64,000 bases of DNA from Pleurocapsa minor GSE-CHR-MK 17-07R. Its GTDB lineage: Bacteria > Chloroflexota > Anaerolineae > Aggregatilineales > Phototrophicaceae. Shown piece by piece: positions 7,924-17,014 of the stretch; position 1 is the stretch's first letter, and each line of letters begins with the position of its first letter. The notes beneath the pieces are model-generated. The model saw only the letters and a list, made by a program, of their open reading frames with translations, was not told the origin of the DNA and did not search any database. The stretch covers positions 1 through 64,000 of the forward strand of contig JAHHHY010000005.1 of assembly GCA_019359125.1 (NCBI GenBank), read 5' to 3'. Both the position numbers and the translations under genes were made by a program.

Positions 7924-9126
7924 TTACTGCGTCTGCGTGAGCAGATAAGCGACAATCGCGTCCAGATCGGCATCGCTCATGTAGTTGGGCTGCGCCGGAT
8001 CAGCATTGAACTGAATCATCAGGTTGTTATAGCCGGGCACCAGATACTCGCCCGGATTACGGATCGACGCGTGCAGGTAGTCGGCCATATCGCTGTAACC
8101 GGACGCAGTGAGGCGCGCCGAGCGCGAGGCGATACCGTTCAGCGTCGGGCCAGTCACACCCACCCACCCCAGATCGTCCAGGATGTGGCAGCCAGAGCAC
8201 GGATAGTTCTGGATCACCTGGCGGCCCAGCAGCGCAGGGTCGGTCGGCGGATACAGGATCTTTTCCAGCTCGGGATAATAGAATTCGCGCAGGTAGGTTT
8301 CTTCGTCCGGATGCACGATCAGCCACGCGCCGCTCAGCTCACCGCTGGGCGTGACGATGCCTGCCATGTTGCCGTGGCCACCGCCGCACAGCTCGGCGCA
8401 GACGATGCGGTACACGCCAGCTTCAATCGGCGTGAAAGCGATGCTGGTCACACGGCCTGCCAGCAGGTCCTGCTTGATGCGCATGCCGGGAATCCAGAAG
8501 GCGTGGTTGACGTCGTCGGTTTCCATCGACACATTGACCGGCTGATTCACCCACGTGTGCAGCTGGGGCGAAGTGAAGGTCAGACCTTCTTCGCTGCTGA
8601 TGCGTGTCACGACATCTTCCGGCACCGCATCCATGTTCACATCGGGCGGCAGGGTCTCGCTGTTCGCCTCATACGAGAACGACCATGCGTAACGCTGGCC
8701 CAGCGCGCCGACCTGCTGAGAATTGGGCGGGACGGTTTCAATCTGCTGCCACACCACAAAGGCATAGATGGCAATCACCGTGACGACAATCGCGGGGATG
8801 ACCGTCCACACGAATTCAAGCGTGGTATTGCCCTGAATCGGCGGACCATCCGCGCGGTCGCCCTTGCGGTGGCGAAAGCGGATGACCGACACCAGCAGCA
8901 GGCCTTCCACCAGCACGAAGACACCGCCGCCGATGAACAGCATGAAGCGGAACAGATCGTCGATGAGCACGGCCTGGGCCGACCCTGCGCGCGGCAGGAT
9001 CGAGGGCGTAACCAGCGAAATCAGGTACCCGCCAACGATGACAATCAGACCGCCAATGACGATCCAGACGACAGGAAACCCGCCGCCGCCTTGCTTCTGT
9101 GTGTTACCGAGCTTGGGTAAATTCAT
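7924..9126 (-). CDS. ctaC: Cytochrome c oxidase subunit II fused to cytochrome c
   Basis: A 400-residue caa3-type subunit II. Two membrane helices (about 17-43 and 66-91, with a third hydrophobic stretch at 108-135) precede the cupredoxin domain. The CuA ligands are H208, C243, C247, H251 and M254 (CAELCGGGHGNM). A C-terminal cytochrome c domain (about 300-400) binds haem at C310-S-G-C313-H314. This fusion takes electrons directly from soluble or membrane cytochrome c or similar donors. The ATG at 9126 is preferred over an upstream TTG at 9144, as GGGCGAG lies at the right distance. It is the first gene of the cluster. Confidence 0.96.
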   Translation of the reverse strand: MNLPKLGNTQKQGGGGFPVVWIVIGGLIVIVGGYLISLVTPSILPRAGSAQAVLIDDLFRFMLFIGGGVFVLVEGLLLVSVIRFRHRKGDRADGPPIQGNTTLEFVWTVIPAIVVTVIAIYAFVVWQQIETVPPNSQQVGALGQRYAWSFSYEANSETLPPDVNMDAVPEDVVTRISSEEGLTFTSPQLHTWVNQPVNVSMETDDVNHAFWIPGMRIKQDLLAGRVTSIAFTPIEAGVYRIVCAELCGGGHGNMAGIVTPSGELSGAWLIVHPDEETYLREFYYPELEKILYPPTDPALLGRQVIQNYPCSGCHILDDLGWVGVTGPTLNGIASRSARLTASGYSDMADYLHASIRNPGEYLVPGYNNLMIQFNADPAQPNYMSDADLDAIVAYLLTQTQ

Positions 9127-9397
9127 GTGATGCTCGCCCGTCAAAACCTTCTTCGAGGAAAATCAGAATTGCTATGTTGTTGTGCACTAAACAATTTGGC
9201 TGATCGTTTGTTACATAACTCACAAACGACGCCTCAAGTTTACTGCAAACCCTATGGCCATGCAAGCACATGATGTTAAGCGTGTCTTTAATAGCTAATT
9301 CTTAAGCCTGAAATCCACTATGCATACTCTATCTTTAAGATTACGGGACCCGTAACAGCGCCCGGACTATTGATCTGCATTACAGGGAGAATAACGC
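9127..9397. other. Divergent intergenic region between ctaC and the PPC-repeat gene
   Basis: This 271 bp, AT-richer region must hold the promoters of the oxidase cluster and of the secreted protein gene. I find no convincing -35/-10 pair. A short palindrome GGGACCCG/CGGGTCCC lies near 9347-9354, just upstream of the plus-strand gene. No other structure was seen. Confidence 0.4.
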
Positions 9398-12300
9398 ATG
9401 CATCGTAAACCAGCGCTCATAGCGAGCAGCATACTTATGCTTCTGTTTGTGCTCATTTCAGGGATACAGCCAGCACAGGCACAGTCCTGCCCCGGCACGC
9501 TGCGGGGTGCCGACTGCACCAACTATAACCGGGCCGTGGAAACATTTTATGGACTGGAAAATGCAGCATTTGAATTTGAATACCGCGTGACGACCGAGAT
9601 GGGCAACATGTCGTCGTCCACCACCAGCATCCGCGGGTCGGGGCGCTTCTTTGTTAACGCGCAGGGCAATATCGACAACATGTTCCTGCTTCTGGACAGC
9701 GCCAGCATGGACATGGGTGGCTTTTTCTCAGGCGGCATCTCCAGCTATGACGGGCTGGCAGAAGGCGCGACCAATTACATCATCGCGATTGTCGACGGGC
9801 GCCTGCTGCTGTGCCGGGGTGTCAGCGGTGAAGGCTCATGCGACAGCTACGACGCCAGCCAGCTGCGCATGCCGCTGTCTCGTCTGGACCCGAACGTGGG
9901 GTTCGCACAGGTTCCCGGCATCAGCACATCGTGGGCGGTCAGCGAGCAGAGCACATCCGACATTCCAGCCTACGCATCATTCGCGCAAAGCAATGCGCCG
10001 ATGGCCGAGGCGCTGGGCATGCTGGGCGGCCAGATGGGCAGCCCCGGCAGCGGTGACTCCATGATGGGCGCGCTGCTCGGCAGCATGTTCGGCTCCGGCT
10101 TCGACGCGCAGATGCAGACCCAGGCCGCATACGGCGGGCTCATTTCGCTCAATGCTGCGGAAAACCGCATTCAGGCGCTCAACCAAATCACGTCCGCCAG
10201 CACCGATATCAGCGGCATGGTGGGACAGGACCTGTTCAGCTCGCTGGTGGGCACCACCAGCGTGGTCACCCAGGCGAATAACATTGGCTTCTTCAGCATC
10301 AATGACCCGGAGCTGGAACGCGAGACGCTGGACAATATCCCCTACACCATCCGCCCGGCCAGCGGCGGCAGCATCTATATCGCGGCCGCCAATAACACCA
10401 GCATCTTCGGGCTGGCCCAGGCCTACTATCTGCCGCTGCTGATGGGCGGCCAGCTCAACAACGGCGTCTCCAGCGCGTCCGGGTCGTCGTCTTCTTCGTC
10501 AGGCAGCACGACAGTCACGGCGCTCAGCCCGATTTCCGCGCTGAATGGCTCGGTCAGCGCGACGCTGCCCAGCGGGCGCACCTTCGACTATACCTATCAG
10601 GCTGAGGCAGGCGAGACGGTCACCTTCCTGCTCACCTCGGAAGACTTCGACACCTTCCTTGAGCTGTTCAATGCCGACGGCACCATCATCACCGCGGACG
10701 ATGACAGCGGCGGCAGCCTGGATTCGCTCATCACGCGCACTTTCAGCACGTCCGGTGAGTATGTGCTGCGCGTACGCTCGTTTGGCAATTCATCCGGCGG
10801 CCCGTTCACGCTGACGGCCACCCGCGCAGGCAGTGCCGGAGGAACTACGTCTTCGGGCAGCTCATCTTCGGGCGGCACAACATCAGGCAGCGCATCCGGC
10901 AGCACGAATCCGATGACGCTGGAAAGCGGCGCCCGCGATATGGGCGTTTTTGAGGTTGAAGCGGGCGGCACCATGCGCAGTGGTGAACAGCATGATTACA
11001 CCTATCTGGCGCAGGGCGGCGAGACCGTCACCTTCTACCTCACCTCCGAGGACTTTGATACCTACATCGAGGTCTATAACGAATCTGGCGATTTCATCGC
11101 GTCAGACGATGACAGCGGCGGCAGCCTCGACTCGCTGATTACGATCACGCTGAACGATCCGGGCGCCTATCTGGTGCGCGCGCGCGCATTCGGCAGTTCC
11201 GGCAGCGGCGACTACGCGCTGATTGCCACCGTGGAAGACTTCGGAAGCAGCACATCGGGCAGCACCTCCAGCGGGACAACCTCGGGCACGACGACTGGTG
11301 CGCAGGCCTCTGGCGAACTGGTGTCGGTTGTCAGTGGCAATCTGCCCAGGGGGGGCCAGCAAGACTACATCTACAGCGCGCAGGCCGGCGAACGCGCCAC
11401 GTTCCTACTGGCTTCGGCTGCCTTCGACACGTTCCTGGAGCTGTACGGTCCGTCCGGCTTGCTGCTTTCCTCGGATGACGACAGCGGCGGCAACCTGGAC
11501 TCGCGCATCACCCACACCTTCGGCGGCGCGGGCGAGTATGTGCTGCGCGTGCGCTCGTTTAACAACAACTCTGGTGGGGCATTCACGCTGACGGTCGAAG
11601 GCACGACGGTCGGGACGGCACCCTCATCGTCCGGCAGCAGCACAACGGCATCGGCCGCGGGCACGCTGGCCGGGCAGCTCACGGATGTCATCAATGGCAC
11701 CCTGCCCGATGGCGACACACTCGATTATGGCTACACAGCCGCGGCGGGCGAAACGGCCACGTTCCTGCTGGCCGCGCCGCAGTTCGACACTTTCCTGGAA
11801 CTGCTGGACGCCAGTGGAGACATTATCGAATCTGACGACGACAGCGGCGGCAGCCTCGATTCAATGCTGACGTATACCTTCAGGCAGGCCGGGGATTACG
11901 TGCTGCGCGTGCGCTCGTTCGGCAACAGTGACGGTGGGGCGTTCACCCTGTCGCTGGAGAGCACCACCAGCGCCAATCAAGCCGCCCCCACTGCTGCGCC
12001 TACGGCTGTTTCCGGCAGCGTCAGCAGCGGCCTGCTGCCCGTCAGGGGCGGCGCACTGGGCGGCACACGGAATGGCATGCTGATTGCCGGGAACGTCATC
12101 GATTATGTGTACAACGCCGAAGCCGGGGAGGTGGTCACCATTGCCCTGACATCCAGCGCGTTTGCGCCCCGCTACGAAATTTTCAGCCCGGATGGCACAC
12201 TGAGGAACACCTCTACCGTCAGCGATGGCACCGTCAGCAGCACCCTGACCCTTGATCAGGCGGGCACATGGACCATCCGTGTGAGCGATGCATCCGGCAC

Positions 12301-12682
12301 AGGCAGCGGCGCCTTCACCGTGTCGCTGAACCAGCAGACGCCAGAAGAAGTGGAAGCGGCACTGGACACGCGCGAGGTCGTTTCCGGCGACACGATCGTC
12401 TACGGCGAGCAGGTGACAGGCACGCTGGAGGGTGCGCCTATCCTCCTGACCTTCTCCGGCACAAGCGGCGACGAGGTGTTTATGGCGCTGACTTCCAGCG
12501 ATTTCGATACGTACCTGATTCTGCGCGATGACCGCGGCACGCTGATTGCCGAAAACGATGACTATGACGGCACGAACTCGCAGATCGTGTACACATTGAG
12601 CAAGAGCGGCACCTACCAGATTGAGGTGCGTGGCTACTATGAATCCGCAGAAGGCACGTTTTTCCTGAACTTCGGCGGCTGA
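9398..12682 (+). CDS. Secreted protein with six PPC-like beta-domain repeats
   Basis: A 1094-residue exported protein. A signal peptide (1-29, ending AQAQ) is followed by an N-terminal domain of about 340 residues that I do not recognise. Six beta-sandwich repeats of about 90-100 residues follow, starting near 380, 524, 648, 767, 884 and 993. They match the bacterial pre-peptidase C-terminal (PPC) domain pattern: DYxYxAxAGExxTF, FDTxLELxxxxG, DDDSGGSLDS, a GxYxLRVRSF strand and a final GxFTL. Repeats 1-4 are the most alike and repeats 5-6 have drifted. Ser/Thr/Gly-rich linkers separate the first ones. There is no protease domain, so it is probably a binding or structural envelope protein. AGGGAG precedes the ATG. 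Confidence 0.85.
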   Translation: MHRKPALIASSILMLLFVLISGIQPAQAQSCPGTLRGADCTNYNRAVETFYGLENAAFEFEYRVTTEMGNMSSSTTSIRGSGRFFVNAQGNIDNMFLLLDSASMDMGGFFSGGISSYDGLAEGATNYIIAIVDGRLLLCRGVSGEGSCDSYDASQLRMPLSRLDPNVGFAQVPGISTSWAVSEQSTSDIPAYASFAQSNAPMAEALGMLGGQMGSPGSGDSMMGALLGSMFGSGFDAQMQTQAAYGGLISLNAAENRIQALNQITSASTDISGMVGQDLFSSLVGTTSVVTQANNIGFFSINDPELERETLDNIPYTIRPASGGSIYIAAANNTSIFGLAQAYYLPLLMGGQLNNGVSSASGSSSSSSGSTTVTALSPISALNGSVSATLPSGRTFDYTYQAEAGETVTFLLTSEDFDTFLELFNADGTIITADDDSGGSLDSLITRTFSTSGEYVLRVRSFGNSSGGPFTLTATRAGSAGGTTSSGSSSSGGTTSGSASGSTNPMTLESGARDMGVFEVEAGGTMRSGEQHDYTYLAQGGETVTFYLTSEDFDTYIEVYNESGDFIASDDDSGGSLDSLITITLNDPGAYLVRARAFGSSGSGDYALIATVEDFGSSTSGSTSSGTTSGTTTGAQASGELVSVVSGNLPRGGQQDYIYSAQAGERATFLLASAAFDTFLELYGPSGLLLSSDDDSGGNLDSRITHTFGGAGEYVLRVRSFNNNSGGAFTLTVEGTTVGTAPSSSGSSTTASAAGTLAGQLTDVINGTLPDGDTLDYGYTAAAGETATFLLAAPQFDTFLELLDASGDIIESDDDSGGSLDSMLTYTFRQAGDYVLRVRSFGNSDGGAFTLSLESTTSANQAAPTAAPTAVSGSVSSGLLPVRGGALGGTRNGMLIAGNVIDYVYNAEAGEVVTIALTSSAFAPRYEIFSPDGTLRNTSTVSDGTVSSTLTLDQAGTWTIRVSDASGTGSGAFTVSLNQQTPEEVEAALDTREVVSGDTIVYGEQVTGTLEGAPILLTFSGTSGDEVFMALTSSDFDTYLILRDDRGTLIAENDDYDGTNSQIVYTLSKSGTYQIEVRGYYESAEGTFFLNFGG

Positions 12683-12707
12683 CGCACCCACTGCGCCAGC
12701 ATTTCGA

Positions 12708-12744
12708 GGGGATACGGGCAGATTACCCGTGTCCCCTTTCTGTT
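12708..12744 (+). terminator. Intrinsic terminator after the PPC-repeat gene
   Basis: GGGGATACGGG pairs with CCCGTGTCCCC (one G-U pair) around a seven-base loop and is followed by TTTCTGTTT. Confidence 0.8.
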
Positions 12745-12792
12745 TCACGCTACAATTCAGGCAGAAACCGATCACAGCGCGGACAATACCTT

Positions 12793-14346
12793 ATGAAGCT
12801 CTTTCTGATTCACGGACCCACCGACCAGCAGGTTGCCAGCAATGTGCGCCGCGAGCTGAAAACTGCAGGCTACAGCGTGCGCACCCATGCCGATATCGCC
12901 TACAGCGCCGGCGAAGACGAATTTATGGAGTCGCTGAACACGACGATTTACGACAGCGATTACGTGATCGTCATCCTGAGCGAGCAGGCGCTGAAGGCAA
13001 AAATCGTGACCGGCGTGCTGGACTTTGCCGCCCACATCGGCAAGCCGATTTTCGCGCTGTTCAGCGGCGACCTCAGCCGTTTCGGGCTGATGCTGCCGCC
13101 GGAGCTGGAATTTCTGGATGAGCTGGAGTGGCTGGACGCGGCCGACAGCGCCATCTGGCTGGCCGCCCTGCTGGATGAAACCGCGGCCGATCCGTTTGCC
13201 GATGACGATGATGAGGAAAGCGCGAAGCCCGACAAAAAATCAGCGCGACCTGGCCTGATTGACGAAGACCGGCGGCGCGAGTCGTCCGCCTCAAAGCCGG
13301 ACGCAGGCTTACTGGACGGGTCCACCAGCAACGGCGCATCGTCCGGGGTGATGCCAACGCCGTCACCGCAACCCTCTCAATCAGCAACCACCAGCAGGCC
13401 ACCCGCGCCGATTATGCCGCTGCCAGCCCCGGAGCCGACTACAGACTTTTTGGAAGATAACCTGAGCAAAGAAGAACTCGAAGCCGAGGCGCAGGCCGAC
13501 GAGGCCCCGGCAGCCTCCGGCGGTGAAAGCGAAGACGCAGGCCTGGCTTTTGCCAGCTATGCCCCGAAAGAAGCCGCTATCGATATGTGGATTCCGCTGG
13601 CGGCTTATGTCTACCGCGAGGGATTCGAGAGCGCGGTGCAGGCCGATGCCTCCGACCTGCTCAAGTCTGCGCTGGACGATTATCGGCGCAATCAGAGCGA
13701 TGCGCTGATGCCGGTGGCCGAAGGCGCGCTGATTATCGCCACACCCACGCTGGAAGGCTTCCAGATCAACCCGCCAGCCGTCAGCATCGCGCTGTATGAA
13801 TCATGGCACCGCTTCGACTTCAAAGTGCGCGCCAAAACCGCCCCGCCCGACCTGGCCGTCAACGGGAAAATCACCTTTTCGGTGGAAGGCGTGATCGTGG
13901 CCGACATCCCGATCAGCATCTTCGTGACCTCAAAGCCATCCCCCGGCCGCGCCGACGGCACGCAGGTTCAGGGGGCAGCCGTGCGCCCATACCCGGCCAT
14001 TTTTTGCAGCTACAGCCATAAAGACACGGCGATTGTCGAGCGTGTGGAGCGCGCCTACCGCATCCTCGGCAGCCAGTACCTGCGTGACGCGACCACGCTG
14101 CGCAGCGGTGAAGACTGGAACGACGCGCTGATGGACATGATCGACCGCGCCGATATTTTTCAGCTTTTCTGGAGCCCGGCGGCGGCGGCCTCGAAGTATG
14201 TGCAGCAGGAATGGGAATACGCGCTGAGTGTGCGCGATCGTAAAGCAGCATTTATCCGGCCTGTCTACTGGCAGATGCCGATGCCGCCCCCGCCAGACCC
14301 GCTGGCCGATATCCATTTTGTGTTTGAGCCGGGGCTGGACGACTAG
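12793..14346 (+). CDS. Protein with two TIR-like domains flanking a central unknown domain
   Basis: 517 residues. Residues 1-115 form a TIR-like fold: strand LFLIHG, helix DQQVASNVRREL, then SDYVIVILSEQAL. The position of the catalytic glutamate is not acidic (TGVLDFA). An acidic, Pro/Ser-rich linker (130-250) follows. The middle domain (about 258-390) contains IDMWIPLAAYVY and a beta-rich half, and I do not recognise it. Residues 398-517 are a second TIR-like domain (AIFCSYSHKD, ADIFQLFWS), with E472/E474 in QQEWEYAL where NAD-cleaving TIR domains keep their glutamate. It may be a signalling or defence effector, or only a protein-interaction scaffold. A TACAAT -10 box is at 12751-12756. The stop overlaps that of the convergent gene. 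Confidence 0.8.
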   Translation: MKLFLIHGPTDQQVASNVRRELKTAGYSVRTHADIAYSAGEDEFMESLNTTIYDSDYVIVILSEQALKAKIVTGVLDFAAHIGKPIFALFSGDLSRFGLMLPPELEFLDELEWLDAADSAIWLAALLDETAADPFADDDDEESAKPDKKSARPGLIDEDRRRESSASKPDAGLLDGSTSNGASSGVMPTPSPQPSQSATTSRPPAPIMPLPAPEPTTDFLEDNLSKEELEAEAQADEAPAASGGESEDAGLAFASYAPKEAAIDMWIPLAAYVYREGFESAVQADASDLLKSALDDYRRNQSDALMPVAEGALIIATPTLEGFQINPPAVSIALYESWHRFDFKVRAKTAPPDLAVNGKITFSVEGVIVADIPISIFVTSKPSPGRADGTQVQGAAVRPYPAIFCSYSHKDTAIVERVERAYRILGSQYLRDATTLRSGEDWNDALMDMIDRADIFQLFWSPAAAASKYVQQEWEYALSVRDRKAAFIRPVYWQMPMPPPPDPLADIHFVFEPGLDD

Positions 14347-14717
14347 CGCGTCAGCAGCGCCTGGATGCCCAGCACTAGCACAAGGCAAACGCCCCACGCC
14401 AGATAGCCCGCGCCGATGACCTGCCAGAATCCCCATCCGGCGCGGGCAGTGACATAAGCCACCACCATAAACAGGAACGTGGGAATCAGGCCGATGATCG
14501 CGCCGCCCAGAAAATCGACGAACGCCTGGCGGTCGGACGCCTCGCTGAGCGCGCCGCCGTTGGTGATGACGTACATCGCCAGCGGGATATTGATCGGCAT
14601 GGTCGCCAGGATGACGGCAGCCGTGCGCGATGTCGAGCGAACAATCGCCACGACGATCAGGATCGCGATGCTGACGAGCACAGGCAGCACGCGCTGCCAG
14701 TCGATGGTGATGGGCAT
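14343..14717 (-). CDS. Small membrane protein of unknown function
   Basis: A 124-residue protein with four hydrophobic segments (about 8-26, 32-50, 68-92, 97-118) and few charged residues outside two short loops. No family recognised. It converges on the two-TIR gene, and the two stop codons interlock in the bases CTAG at 14343-14346. It is followed upstream by the antiporter gene on the same strand, with a terminator between them, so it is probably transcribed separately. Confidence 0.72.
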   Translation of the reverse strand: MPITIDWQRVLPVLVSIAILIVVAIVRSTSRTAAVILATMPINIPLAMYVITNGGALSEASDRQAFVDFLGGAIIGLIPTFLFMVVAYVTARAGWGFWQVIGAGYLAWGVCLVLVLGIQALLTR

Positions 14718-14755
14718 GAGGATGTGGCTTCCAGAAAGGAATTCAGTACATCAAA

Positions 14756-14797
14756 TAAACAGGGGCACAGAGGGTAATGCGTCCGTGCCCCGCTTTC
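14756..14797 (-). terminator. Terminator after the Ca2+/H+ antiporter gene
   Basis: GGGGCAC (14762-14768) pairs with GTGCCCC (14785-14791). On the minus strand the hairpin is followed by TGTTTATTTG. Confidence 0.65.
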
Positions 14798-14812
14798 ACT
14801 CAGTCTGCCAGC

Positions 14813-15913
14813 TTAAACCGGATGCGCGACAGCGGCCGGCAGGAACAGGAACGCCAGCGCGATAATCACGTACACCGCGATCAGCATGGCGCCTTCCAGC
14901 CAGTTGCTCTCGCCGTCCTGCGCGATAAACGCCGCGATAATCGCCGTGCCCAGCAGCACCACCAGCTCATACGTGTTGAACACCAGCAGCAGCCGCTGAT
15001 TGAACAGCAGCGCCAGGAACACCAGCAGCGGGGCCACCAGCAGCGCGATCTGCAGGCTGCTGCCCAGCGAGACGGCCATGCTCAGCTCCATCTTGTTCTT
15101 GATGGCCACCTGCACAGCGACCAGATGCTCGGCGATGTTGCCCACCAGCGGGATGATGATGATGCCGAGGAAGAATTCGGTCAGGCCAAGCTGCTCCGTG
15201 ACCGGCTCGACCGCGCCCACCAGCGTCTCGCTGACGAGGGCGGTGCCCAGCGTGGCCAGCACCAGCACGATCACGGTGAAGCGCACTGTCCATTTGGGCT
15301 TGTGGTGTTCTTCTTCCGGGCCGCTGCTTTCAGCAATCGGCGCGTGCGGGTCCGGCTTGCCGCTGCGGAACGAATACACCACCGACAGGATATACAACAC
15401 GATCAGCACGACCGCCACGCCTTCATTGAACAACAGCTCGGCGGCAGGAGCAGACGCGATGCCCGCGTCGAAAATCGACGGAATCGCCAGGGCGATCACC
15501 GCCAGCACCAGCAGCGTGGCATTCAGCCCGGCCGTGCGCCGGTCAAAGCGCTGCGTGCCATTTTTCAGGCCGCCCAGCAGCAGGCTGGCGCCCATCACCA
15601 GCAGCAGGTTGCCAATGATCGAGCCGGTGATCGATGCGCGCACCAGGTCCAGCAGGCCAGCCTGGATCGAGAAGAACGCAATAATCAGCTCGGCAGCATT
15701 GCCCAGCGTGGCATTCAGCAGGCCGCCCAGCTTCGGGCCGGTGTAGAGCGCCAGTTCTTCAGTGGCGTCGCCGATCAGCTTCGCCAGCGGAATCAGGCCG
15801 ATAGCGGATAACACAAACACGATAATCGGGTCAGCACCCAGCAGATCCGCGATGACAGCGACCGCCGCGACGATGACCAGGTAATACAGCCTGTTGCTCA
15901 GCCGGAATTTCAT
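14813..15913 (-). CDS. Calcium/proton antiporter (CaCA superfamily, Cax/ChaA type)
   Basis: A 366-residue protein with about eleven membrane helices in two inverted halves. Each half carries the alpha-repeat signature of cation/H+ exchangers: GNAAELIIAFFSI in the first and GNIAEHLVAVQVAI in the second, whose Glu and Asn residues bind the ion. An acidic and His-containing loop (about 205-225) lies between the halves, as in Cax proteins. It would export Ca2+ (or Na+/K+) in exchange for protons at the cytoplasmic membrane. Length is normal for the family. A purine-rich GGGGGGAA precedes the start codon. It is a single-gene unit. Confidence 0.92.
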   Translation of the reverse strand: MKFRLSNRLYYLVIVAAVAVIADLLGADPIIVFVLSAIGLIPLAKLIGDATEELALYTGPKLGGLLNATLGNAAELIIAFFSIQAGLLDLVRASITGSIIGNLLLVMGASLLLGGLKNGTQRFDRRTAGLNATLLVLAVIALAIPSIFDAGIASAPAAELLFNEGVAVVLIVLYILSVVYSFRSGKPDPHAPIAESSGPEEEHHKPKWTVRFTVIVLVLATLGTALVSETLVGAVEPVTEQLGLTEFFLGIIIIPLVGNIAEHLVAVQVAIKNKMELSMAVSLGSSLQIALLVAPLLVFLALLFNQRLLLVFNTYELVVLLGTAIIAAFIAQDGESNWLEGAMLIAVYVIIALAFLFLPAAVAHPV

Positions 15914-15970
15914 GATGATGGCGTTCCCCCCAGAAGACGCGCTCCACGATAACTGGAGTGTAGCTTAATG

Positions 15971-16834
15971 CTACTTGAACGCAATGACCGCGAAGGCTTC
16001 CGGCCGCCGCGTCACATTTTTGAAGCCAGCCGCGGTCAGCCGATCGATCACGCCGCGCACGGTGCGCGCGCCGCTGGTGCTGTTCAGGTCACCAATATAG
16101 TGGAACAGTCGGCCGCCGCGCCGCAGGATACGGAACAGCTCACGGTAGTACACGCCGCTGTACAGGTCACCCGCCAGCACGATCGTCGGCGGGTCGTGGA
16201 TGATGCGGGTGAAGCTGTCATCGGGAAATTCGGTGATGACCTCGGCGCTGTCGCCAATGCGCCGCTCGATGCGCGGGTGGGTGAACAGCTCACGCGAATA
16301 CGGGTTATAGGTCGCCACTTCTTCCACGCCGGGGTCCAGCTCAATCGTGATGACATGCTCGGCCGTGCGGGCAGCGCCAATCGCCGTGTAGCCCAGCCCC
16401 ATCGACGTATCCAGCACGATGCCGGTGGGCTGTGCCGCTTTAATCTTCAGCTCGGTGTCCTGCATCGGGTTGACGCCCTTGATGCGATGCATCGGCAGGC
16501 CGGCCACCAGCAGCGCAGGCGCGGCCGGCGTGGGATACAGCGAGCAGTGTCGGCGCGTTTCCTCGCTGAACACAAACACCTTGACGGGGGTCAGAGCATC
16601 GCTGGCGGCACCCCGCTCCAGCACATAGCAGGCGTTGTCGCTGTCAGCGACGTCATTAGCGTCCTTCCACGACAGCAGGCCTTCGGCATAGCGGATGCCC
16701 TCCGGAGTCAGCGTCACCGGGACCTGCGTCAGGTTCAGGTCGACCGACGAGACGACGTCTGTTTCGCCAGCGCGACGGGCTTTCAGCAGTGGCTTCAGTT
16801 GAATATGCGAGATGATGGGATCAGTTGCGGTCAT
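15971..16834 (-). CDS. SAM-dependent methyltransferase, archaeal-type COG2521-like
   Basis: 287 residues. The second half is a Rossmann methyltransferase: motif [16 protein letters not shown], the acidic strand end [16 protein letters not shown], then IIHDPPT as motif IV and [12 protein letters not shown]. This run of motifs matches the predicted methyltransferase group COG2521, found mainly in archaea. The N-terminal 125 residues are specific to this group and may bind the substrate. The substrate is unknown. Spermidine-synthase-like folds share the HDPP region, so an aminopropyltransferase is a less likely alternative. A TGCTATACT promoter lies about 150 bp upstream, with a repeat in the leader. 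Confidence 0.8.
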   Translation of the reverse strand: MTATDPIISHIQLKPLLKARRAGETDVVSSVDLNLTQVPVTLTPEGIRYAEGLLSWKDANDVADSDNACYVLERGAASDALTPVKVFVFSEETRRHCSLYPTPAAPALLVAGLPMHRIKGVNPMQDTELKIKAAQPTGIVLDTSMGLGYTAIGAARTAEHVITIELDPGVEEVATYNPYSRELFTHPRIERRIGDSAEVITEFPDDSFTRIIHDPPTIVLAGDLYSGVYYRELFRILRRGGRLFHYIGDLNSTSGARTVRGVIDRLTAAGFKNVTRRPEAFAVIAFK

Positions 16835-16884
16835 GCATGGGGTGCCTGTTGTTCAGAGGTGAGTGGTTTGCCCGCACTAAATCG

Positions 16885-16966
16885 CCTCACCCCGAAACCC
16901 TGCCGGGTTTCTGCCCCTCTCCACGCTGTGGAGAGGGGCGGTTGAGCGCAGCGAAACGGGGTGAGG
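16885..16966. repeat. REP-like palindromic repeat
   Basis: An outer inverted pair, CCTCACCCCG (16885-16894) and CGGGGTGAGG (16957-16966), encloses a perfect inner hairpin CCCCTCTCCAC/GTGGAGAGGGG (16914-16938). The same motifs recur at 50174-50307, so it is a dispersed family. It lies in the leader of the methyltransferase gene. Confidence 0.7.
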
Positions 16967-16985
16967 TTAAGTGAGGGAAAGCACC

Positions 16986-16994
16986 AGTATAGCA
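16986..16994 (-). promoter_or_regulatory. Extended -10 element (TGCTATACT)
   Basis: On the minus strand TGC precedes TATACT. It points towards the methyltransferase gene starting at 16834, and the predicted transcript would carry the REP-like hairpin in its leader. Confidence 0.4.
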
Positions 16995-17014
16995 GAATGG
17001 GTGAAAATCGCGCG

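Noticed and set aside
6328-9120. A 930-codon open frame on the plus strand opposite ctaC/ctaD
   Set aside because: It lies antisense to two certain oxidase genes, its product is His/Arg/Gln-rich and without any domain, and it follows from the codon bias of the other strand.
12793-14346. Known antiphage operon (Thoeris or CBASS type) round the two-TIR gene
   Set aside because: No ThsA-like, cyclase or other partner gene is next to it; neighbours are a PPC protein and a transporter.
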